Assembly: GCA_009760885.1 (NCBI GenBank)
Contig: CM019697.1
Span: 24,876,210-24,940,209 of the forward strand
DNA from: Achatina immaculata
Taxonomy: Eukaryota; Mollusca; Gastropoda; Stylommatophora; Achatinidae
DNA: 64,000 bases
Reading direction: 5' to 3'
The position numbers and the translations under genes are program-made. Below are positions 58,301 to 64,000 of this stretch, piece by piece. The notes beneath the pieces are model-generated. The model saw only the letters and a program-made list of their open reading frames with translations, did not search any database and was not told the DNA's origin. How positions within the stretch are numbered: position 1 is the stretch's first letter; each line of letters opens with the position of its first letter.

Positions 58301-60912
58301 ACATCAATTTCTTTTGCAAAGGGAGCCAGTAAACGTATTGGGGATTTTGTATGCCCAATCTGAGCCACAGGTGCTAGTGCAATAAACTGCTTGATCCGAG
58401 AGGCCACATCTTTGTTTTCTCCAAAGGCTATGAAGCCAATAGTGGTTCCCTGCGAATGTCCGACATAGTGGATCTTGTCAACTCCTGTCTGTGACACCAC
58501 AAAATTGATCATCGCAGGAACATCATACTTGCCCATTTCATCAAAACTGGAAAAAAATGAACAGCATAAATAGTTTTTTTTTTCTTTTTATTCACTATGC
58601 TCGCATGCACATTTTTTTCTGACTTTCACTATATCTAAAACAGATTTTTCAAAATCAGAATTCATTTTAAATAGATTTTTTTTAAACAGCTGAATTCCAT
58701 TTAAATAGATTCTCTGCAGTAACATGGAAATTATTTAAGTAAGAGTTGTTGCAGGTCTCTGAGTTGCCTCCCTTTTTGCAACTGGGTGAAACTTTCTTCA
58801 TTTTTCACACATCTTGTTTGTGTGTCCAAAACCATCTCAGTCACTTGAGTGGAACAACTTACTTCACCTCATATGAGAAAATTTTGTTAACTGGAACATT
58901 TTAAAAATATTTAAGATCAAAATACATTATGTCACTGGTTATTTACTCATCTTCCATATTATAAAACAAAAACCAAGTTAAGACTATTCAATTCAAATGT
59001 AATATCCACCCTCATTTATGCATGTGAAAGCTGGAAAACAACTAAAGAAACAGAAAAGAAATTAGACTCTTTTGAAAACAAATACATAACGAAAATACTT
59101 GGCATCAAGTGGAACAAATTCAAGAACAATGCAGAGATAAGACAGATGACTGAACAACAACCAGTCTCATGGGTGATCAGGAAAAGGAGATGGACATATG
59201 TTGGTCACTTGATGAGAAGAAATGATCAGAGAATCCCAGAACAAGCTATCAAGTGGACCACAACAGGCCAAAGAAAAAGAGGCAGACAGCGTGAAACTCT
59301 GAAGAGGATATTGTTAAGAGAGGCCAAATTAACAGACATAAAATCCTTTGATGAGGTTGAAATACTTGCTGAAGACAGGGAAAATTGGCAAACTACTTTG
59401 CGAGCCCTATGTGACGTTTAATGGCATGGGAGGATATAAGATAAGATAAGATATTATAAAACAATCTAGTCAGACTTCTCTGTATGTGCAACTACAACAG
59501 TGATCAACCCTAGCTTTGTTTCCCAAACAGTTGCAACAGTCTGATTCTGAGGAGTTCTCTGAGGAAGTGAAGTAGGGTCCTGACCTGGCACAGTCCACTA
59601 CTAGATGTCTCTTTTCCTCAAATCAAAAAAAAAAAGACTGAAATCTTGAAATATCAAACTGGAATAAAATTAAGTTTTTCAAAACTATATCATCAATAAT
59701 GACCTCCAGAATACAGACCTGAACTGCCAGAACTCTTTATCCTTCGGATTTAATCTGGTGTGATTACAGGAATAGAAGTTTCCTCGGCTGTTCCCCAGCC
59801 AAACATCAGCCCCAGCATCAGCCAAAATATAGGCCAAGCCTTCGTTGACAGGGTTTGACAGAAAATGTGTACAGCTGCCCAGGAGACCATGCTGGAGAAC
59901 AACAACCGGTTTTGGGTCTGCAGGAAAAGAACAAGATTTTATTTTTAAAAAATGTTTGAAATGAGAAAATAATCCGACAGGTCATTTCAAGGTCAGTGTT
60001 GCTATGTGGTTTTGATTTCACTTGATGTACAACAGACTGATGTTCTGACATGTGACTGGAATATTTTGTGACTAAGTTTAACATCCCTCAGTGGTGTACC
60101 CTTCTCATGCATGAAAAAACGCCCACATAACCTGAGAACTTTGTTAGTATTTTATGGGAATACACTCATTCGCATAAAAATGAGTCTGTGTGTGTATAAG
60201 GAAGGCAGACATATTAATGTTCTCCTCTGCGGGAAAGTTATATGCCTTTCGAAGAACATATTACTGCAGTCTCCTGTTTTACAAAACCCCACATCGTAAA
60301 CTGAACTATGGTACAGTAAAATCTGAGAGATGAAACTGAGTTTTTTTATTCCTGCAGAGCCCATTTTCCTCACCTTTTATGTGAGTATTGTTCCGACCAT
60401 GAGCTATACGAAGGATGTTGAGTATGTAACATGGTGGTATTTTTACTCTGAACAAAACATCAGTCGTATGTTGGGTAGTTGATTCTGCGATTTATTCATG
60501 TATTTATCTACTTATGCCTCAGAGAACGAACTCAGATAGATTCACAGAGGAAGGTTAAGAGAGAATATGAGTAAAACATGCTTTTGAACAATATGGAATC
60601 AAAGTAGCTGATGGTAAACATCTAAAATCGAGCTATGTGGGAAGCATGACTGCGCAGACATTTCTGTACAGTACACAAAGATCATGAGGTGCTACCTCGC
60701 CAGAAATGTCAAAGTAAGAATTGTTTAGATAATTTCCATACCGCATTCATGTTGACTTCTGGATCTTCTTTAAGTTGTGATGTCCACTTCAAGTCTAGAA
60801 CTAGTTTATATAAGTCCGAAGGCATGTCGGGCGTGTGCAGGGAATTGGCTGCACTGGACTGGGACATGATGAGGGCAGTAACCAGGTAAGATGTGATGCC
60901 AATTCCACACAT
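49151..60912 (-). CDS. acid lipase (lysosomal/gastric lipase family)
   Basis: Secreted or lysosomal alpha/beta-hydrolase that would cleave triacylglycerol or cholesteryl esters. Minus-strand exons are 60912-60742, 60447-60374, 59917-59719, 58546-58303, 56789-56637, 54622-54551, 51692-51621 and 49375-49151. From 60374 onward every phase agrees. Visible landmarks are a signal peptide ([17 protein letters not shown]), [20 protein letters not shown] (oxyanion region), the nucleophile GHSQGTT, the Asp in GGHDWLAD and the His in HLDFIW. The family has about 400 residues; about 395 are encoded here. Around 20 residues normally lying between NMN and GYIL are not found, and the first exon junction is out of phase. 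It could be LIPA-like or LIPF-like; orthology is not resolved. Confidence 0.9.
49400..49510. repeat. AAT/ATG-rich microsatellite
   Basis: Imperfect aataataataac and gatgatgatgat runs in the last lipase intron. Confidence 0.8.
49566..49930. repeat. 36-bp minisatellite, 10 copies
   Basis: The unit contains aattttgtgaaactcttagc and tgtttccatcaaa. The period is a multiple of three and open on both strands. It lies in the last lipase intron, 190 bp from the terminal exon. Confidence 0.95.
49931..50414 (-). other. last lipase intron, nothing recognised
   Basis: Non-coding sequence between two tandem arrays. Confidence 0.4.
50415..50705. repeat. ~30-bp tandem repeat, about 10 imperfect copies
   Basis: The unit contains gtcacatcatgaacagtatg and aggttgatga, with deletions in some copies. 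Confidence 0.9.
50735..51375 (+). mobile_element. inverted-repeat element, older copy
   Basis: Homologous, in the opposite orientation, to 55112-55828. Shared tracts include aaatttcataaatgcagagt, ggaaaaaagaagtaatgtga and catacccctatctacacc-type sequence. CpG positions of the other copy are often TG or CA here, so this copy is older. It has no coding capacity and lies in the last lipase intron. Confidence 0.72.
51621..51692 (-). CDS. lipase exon 7
   Basis: 72 bases, phase 0 on both sides. The acceptor is ccatttcag and the donor is gtattt. It encodes [20 protein letters not shown] then HYNQ, matching the family segment with F-x-FDWG and HYNQ. Confidence 0.92.
52001..52929. repeat. 0.93-kb tandem duplication, unit 1
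   Basis: Begins cagcacgtattctctcattt and includes about 400 bp of unassigned sequence plus an RTE 3' fragment cut off at gatgtcctccttttcg. The same start recurs at 52930. Confidence 0.92.
52411..52918 (-). mobile_element. RTE 3' fragment (duplicated copy)
   Basis: Minus-strand RTE C-terminal region and 3' end. It reads [20 protein letters not shown] and [13 protein letters not shown] and is truncated at the duplication junction. Confidence 0.88.
52930..53860. repeat. 0.93-kb tandem duplication, unit 2
   Basis: Second copy of 52001-52929 with scattered differences. Here the RTE fragment continues past the point where unit 1 is cut. Confidence 0.92.
53340..53993 (-). mobile_element. RTE 3' fragment (longer copy)
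   Basis: Minus-strand RTE piece reading [20 protein letters not shown] near 53930, then the C-terminus and 3' end. It carries a frameshift near 53820. Confidence 0.88.
53994..54550 (-). other. lipase intron, nothing firm
   Basis: Non-coding. The stretch at 54178-54225, ending aaggaatgcatgaacacag, matches 40894-40960, an unclassified dispersed repeat. Confidence 0.4.
54551..54622 (-). CDS. lipase exon 6
   Basis: 72 bases, phase 0. The acceptor is tttttgtccacag and the donor is gtaatc. It encodes [20 protein letters not shown] then HWAQ, the family block with H-x-PAGTS-x-x-x-x-x-HW; PAG is PSS here. Confidence 0.94.
54721..54842. repeat. ~61-bp direct duplication
   Basis: Two copies of a tract containing gactctctgggaagggtaag and agagataaat, with a few differences. 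Confidence 0.85.
55112..55828 (-). mobile_element. inverted-repeat element, younger copy
   Basis: The ends are tgctctttccgtgcgg and, reversed, agctcttcccgtgcgg, an inverted repeat of about 16 bp. The right end carries two subterminal copies of gtgcgggag followed by gaaaaac or taaaaac. It is GC- and CpG-richer than its surroundings and has no transposase. It is written on the minus strand to match 50735-51375. A convincing target duplication was not found. Confidence 0.68.
55842..56060. repeat. old dispersed repeat
   Basis: Contains aacaggctgttgtgacacta and gctggagcttgctaaaaagc, similar to stretches at 24488-24610 and 57925-58045. Confidence 0.4.
56119..56210. repeat. ~56-bp direct duplication
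   Basis: The stretch ttaacagagatatcccacaa with taatgctagcaccacagat is present twice. A three-copy 32-bp repeat (aatagcaacacctaaagttt) follows at 56518-56610. Confidence 0.85.
56637..56789 (-). CDS. lipase exon 5
   Basis: 153 bases, phase 0. The acceptor is tgtttttcag and the donor is gtaagt. It encodes [39 protein letters not shown] and [12 protein letters not shown]. The Cys residues and the LF, LC-N and GFN-x-x-x-LN blocks are conserved in acid lipases. Confidence 0.94.
56925..57085 (+). mobile_element. tRNA-derived SINE
   Basis: An A-box-like tagcaaagtggttgatgca fits TRGCNNAGYNGG. A degraded B box around atggagtcc follows, then the core cacccagttacagaaatggg also seen at 2336-2405. Confidence 0.68.
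57086..58302 (-). other. lipase intron 4, mostly unassigned
   Basis: AT-rich intron. A (gat)n run lies at 57238-57266. The stretch 57925-58045, with ggtggagcttgctgagaagc, belongs to the dispersed repeat at 24488 and 55842. Nothing else was recognised. Confidence 0.45.
58303..58546 (-). CDS. lipase exon 4 (catalytic Ser)
   Basis: 244 bases. The acceptor is atttttttccag and the donor is gtaagc. It encodes [19 protein letters not shown], the nucleophile elbow [15 protein letters not shown] and [20 protein letters not shown]. Ser in GHSQG is the catalytic nucleophile. Confidence 0.96.
58975..59450 (+). mobile_element. second LINE family, 3' end with open frame
   Basis: The plus strand reads [53 protein letters not shown] and [14 protein letters not shown] before a stop at 59421, uninterrupted from about 58998. 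The tail is ataagataagataagat. It is 5'-truncated. Its intact frame makes it the youngest copy of this family here. It lies in lipase intron 3, antisense to the gene. Confidence 0.82.
59451..59718 (-). other. lipase intron 3, remaining part
   Basis: Non-coding, with a short A run at 59626-59635. Nothing recognised. Confidence 0.4.
59719..59917 (-). CDS. lipase exon 3 (oxyanion region)
   Basis: 199 bases. The acceptor is tcttttcctgcag and the donor is gtctgt. It encodes [39 protein letters not shown] and [16 protein letters not shown] and the DVW-GN-RGN block are family hallmarks. Confidence 0.96.
59918..60373 (-). other. lipase intron 2, nothing recognised
   Basis: Non-coding sequence of about 450 bp. 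Confidence 0.45.
60374..60447 (-). CDS. lipase exon 2 (partial family segment)
   Basis: 74 bases. The acceptor is tgttttgttcag and the donor is gtgagg. The reading frame set by the downstream exon gives [19 protein letters not shown], matching the family's GYIL-x-x-RIPHG block. The entering phase needs two bases from the previous exon, but 60742 leaves none, so a short exon or segment is missing or the start is misplaced. Confidence 0.72.
60742..60912 (-). CDS. lipase exon 1 (signal peptide)
   Basis: 171 bases from ATG at 60912 to the donor gtatgg. It encodes a hydrophobic leader [20 protein letters not shown], then [20 protein letters not shown] and NMNA, where DPEVNMN is the family's N-terminal block. 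An upstream ATG at 60930 is in frame, but the tract tttcttatgaaagcag just before 60926 looks like an acceptor, so a non-coding leader exon may exist. Confidence 0.82.
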
Positions 60913-62579
60913 TTTCCGCTGATCTGCTTTCATAAGAAAAAAAAATAACGCTTTGAAATATGTGTTAAGTTTTATCAAAACTAGCTATCGTTGTAGCTAC
61001 GTCTATCTTTTTTGTCCTTTTATCATGTTGCATATGTCAACAACTGTGTTTTAGTCTGGAGTGAACTTTGAAGACTCAGTTCGTTTCGGGAGATAAGAGT
61101 TAGGACTCGCAGTGGAAGACAGTGAACCGCTACTGAAGATGTGTAAAGAGGAACTGTGTCGCAATAACTATCAACCGGGAGAAAAAATCTGCCACGATCT
61201 GTGGACAACACAGACAGCTGGCAGTTATGATATCTCTTTCTGTAAACAGAGTGGGGCGTAATAATGCTCATATGGCGGGGGGGGGGGGGTGTCAATAATG
61301 TAGGGAGACAAAGAGCAGGCAGCACTAACACTACCACCCAACAACCCCAAAAACTTTACAGACAACAACAAATTACACTTTTCAGTTGTGTAGACTAAAA
61401 GATCATGTACACAAACTGAAGGTCGCCCTGTCCTGTAGCTGCCGCCTTGTTGCCTAAATGGCTGAGTATATATAAAAAAAAAGACCACAGAAGAAGATAG
61501 CTATAGAAAACTAAGAGAAATTCAGTACAAAATACTCACAAAAAGTGCACTTATCCTTCACTGTTGTGTGAATCAAGTCAAAACAGTACAAAATGACAAT
61601 TAATATCACAAACCATGCTACATAAACACTGACCATCTGTTTCATATTCAAGAGACGATGGTTTTATATTTCCCTGCCACTTGTGAAGTAGTGTCACGGG
61701 ATTTGTTGATAGTCCTGTTTTTTATCACTGAAAACAGCATTAATCATAAATAACCTTTGTACCCTAACGGGTTGTGTTACTTTATAATTCTGTAGTTTCT
61801 TGCGTGAAGCATCATGTCACACGATAACAAAGCCGCGTATCAGATCAAACAATATAAAAAGAAATCTTATCAACAAACTAACTCAGCAAATGCTCCTCAT
61901 GTTATCAGCAGCAACACACGAATCACACATCACAGGGGAATATCAGCACATCTTTAAAAGTTTTTTAAAAATGTTCTACGCAGTATTATTATTAGTCCAC
62001 GATAAGGACAGGCGGCAGATATTAGCCCAAACTTTAAGCCCTGTATGTGTATTATAAGTTTGTCTCACACTGAAGCGTGTATCTAAAATAGACCACTTTA
62101 TCTAGACCACGAAGCAATGTTCACAAACTCGTCTCATTACTGCAGTGGCGGTGCATGTGCTACAAAATACAGGACCTATTTTTCTCTCACTTGTGACCCA
62201 CTTTGTTATAAATCCTTCCATCAGTACGGGAAACCCCGTTAACTTAAGCTATACGTTAACTTTACTGAAGTTACAGGCAGTATTCTCACCTGTTTGTAGC
62301 GTACAAGCGCGCGTGACTTTCAACATCGTGGAAATAACATTTTATAGCATACTGTACGTCCACTCACGTAGGAATAAATGGCTAAATTGTTACTGCCGAA
62401 AGACTGTTTTAACTTGTTTTTTATATTGCTTTTTATGACAGCCAGTCATTAACCACAGTACTTGGTTAAACCCCAGGGACATATAAGGCAATGACAAAAA
62501 ATGTACCCTAGATTGGAGCTTCCCTGTCTAATACTAGTCATGTTCCTTATGTTTGAAGCCTGCCCATCTAAGACTGGCC
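60913..62579 (-). other. lipase 5' flank and intergenic sequence
   Basis: No gene recognised. A run of about fourteen G residues lies near 61277-61290 on the plus strand. A leader exon and promoter of the lipase should lie here but cannot be placed. Confidence 0.45.
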
Positions 62580-62706
62580 TTCATCGCTATGTACTTTGTG
62601 TACTTGTACAAAACTGTGGTTTGGGTGAAAGTTATGACATGATGGGCAGAATGTCAGTTGTACCAGCTTGCCCAATTCTTAATCTTTTGAAAATAAAAAT
62701 TCGATC
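62580..62706 (+). mobile_element. CR1-like LINE 3'-end scrap
   Basis: The stretch atgatgggcagaatgtcag, then ttgcccaattcttaatcttt and tgaaaataaa, is the reverse complement of the ends of the copies at 10440 and 36470. Confidence 0.7.
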
Positions 62707-62734
62707 TCTTACCCTGTACTTCTGTCACTTGAAC

Positions 62735-62822
62735 TGAATTCAACCCTGTTCTATGTTAAAGTGAAGGACCTGAATTCAACACTGTTCTATGTTAAAGTGA
62801 AGGACCTGAATTCAACCCTGAG
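62735..62822. repeat. 36-bp minisatellite, first block (2-3 copies)
   Basis: The unit contains aaagtgaaggacctgaattc and aaccctgttctatgtt. It is the same repeat as 63482-64000. Confidence 0.93.
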
Positions 62823-63481
62823 AGGTTAGTCTTGCGGAACCCTGTCTAATTGTGTATTCGATCTGTTGGACATTGCCAGCGTTGTAAACTTGAGTTTATT
62901 GACTCAGACTCGAGTCACATTAAATAACTCGACTTGAAAATGAAGAGTAAACGACTCAGACTCGACTTGCTACTTGAGATATTTACTTACCCGACCTGCT
63001 ACTAGCGCAGTATTAGCAAGATATCTAAGAAATTGCATATTTCATTGATTCCTTTCAGATATTTGTATCTACAATCTGTTTAGTTTTACCTCGTGATAGA
63101 CCCGATATTATGTAGTAAGACTTTAGACAGAGTAAAGAAGCCAAGGACAAGAGGCGTGTGTAGCGAAAGGTATATGGGCGCCAACAAACTGAAGGAGTTA
63201 TATCACTAGTCTCTGACACGTCATCATTACATTGATAGTATTACCACACTTGTAGGAGAGAAAAGTATTTTTTTCAGGTTTAGGGTGTATGTTCGAAATG
63301 CCATCTGAATTGAATAGTTTAGCCACTCTTTGTGTATGCTATAACATATCATCTTTGTTACTGCTGAGAAGGTGACTGGAACTGCAGTCACTCTTCGAGC
63401 ATTTTGACCCACAGACCCGAGATTCAACTTGAAACTGCAAGGACACAAGACCTGACGCCAGTGACTTCATACTTGCTGCAA
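62823..63481. other. 660-bp interruption of the 36-bp array, with hAT-like sequence
   Basis: The array is broken after caaccctg and resumes at aaggacctg. The interruption contains cagcgttgtaaacttgag and repeated actcagactcgagtc-type motifs (62877-62990). These resemble termini and internal sequence of hAT-like elements. The element ends are not defined. Confidence 0.5.
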
Positions 63482-64000
63482 AGGACCTGAATTCAACCCT
63501 GTTCTATGTTAAAGTGAAGGACCTGAATTCAACAATGTTCTATGTTAAAGTGAAGGACCTGAATTCAACCCTGTTCTATGTTAAAGTGAAGGACCTGAAT
63601 TCAACAATGTTCTATGTTAAAGTGAAGGACATGAATTCAACCCTGTTCTGTGTTAAAGTGAAGGACATGAATTCAACCCTGTTCTATGTTAAAGTGAAGG
63701 ACCTGAATTCAACACTGTTCTATGTTAAAGTGAAGGACCTGAATTCAACCCTATGTTAAAGTGAAGGACCTGAATTCAACCCTGTTCTATGTTAAAGTGA
63801 AGGACCTGAATTCAACCCTGTTCTATGTTAAAGTGAAGGAACTGACTTCAACACTATTCTGTGTTATTTAATTTATAGAAAAGCAGTATTAAAAAATTAC
63901 AACACTCAAGCCATGCTTTAAACTACAGTGAAGGAACTAATTCAACAATGTTCTATGTTACAGTGAAGGAACTGAATTCAACAATGTTCTATGTTAAAGT
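63482..64000. repeat. 36-bp minisatellite, main block
   Basis: About 12 copies, with some degenerate after 63840. The array runs off the right edge of the window. The period is a multiple of three. Confidence 0.95.

Noticed and set aside
60152..60373. Minus-strand open frame as an extra lipase exon
   Set aside because: It lies in intron 2, has no lipase similarity, and lacks suitable splice sites in phase.

Overview
This is eukaryotic DNA from an animal, most likely a mollusc or another lophotrochozoan. The genes are split into short exons with GT-AG (and one GC-AG) introns. The proteins are animal proteins: a mitotic checkpoint protein, a CDR2-type coiled-coil protein and an acid lipase. 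The background is dense in non-LTR retrotransposon debris, mariner copies, tRNA-type SINEs and minisatellites. The phylum is an inference from repeat style, not a proven call.

Three host genes can be reconstructed exon by exon, with agreeing reading phases except for one gap. (1) MAD2L1, plus strand, 1661-9457: the last three coding exons. The N-terminal exons lie left of the window. (2) A CDR2/CDR2L homologue, minus strand, 25779-40607: six coding exons giving a complete 452-residue protein. (3) A lysosomal/gastric acid lipase, minus strand, 49151-60912: eight coding exons from signal peptide to stop, with catalytic Ser, Asp and His visible. One short N-terminal stretch could not be found.

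Everything else is repeat-derived or unrecognised. MAD2L1 intron sequence (3401-9290) carries two minisatellites and a nearly full-length but broken RTE/BovB-like LINE (about 5159-8435) that split a 49-bp minisatellite. Between MAD2L1 and CDR2 (9458-25778) lies a pile-up of a CR1-like LINE, an RNase H fragment, an RTE-X-like fragment, an esterase-type LINE ORF1, a mariner, a 28-bp minisatellite of about 1 kb and a 1.47-kb tandem duplication. CDR2 introns hold a mariner next to a TACA/TGTA-rich array, SINEs and several minisatellites. Between CDR2 and the lipase (40608-49150) lie RNase H modules, RTE copies and a CR1-like copy carrying two nested insertions with clear target-site duplications. 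The lipase introns hold an inverted pair of a 0.64-0.72-kb inverted-repeat element and a 0.93-kb tandem duplication.

The most distinctive theme is traffic between tandem repeats and mobile elements. Several insertions sit inside tandem arrays, and several tandem arrays have grown out of mobile-element sequence: a SINE tail tripled, an RNase H segment copied five times, and an ORF1 segment copied about eleven times. RNase H modules without any attached reverse transcriptase recur three times, one of them as a 595-bp insertion flanked by a 9-bp direct repeat. There is no operon-like organisation, and the three host genes have no evident functional link.
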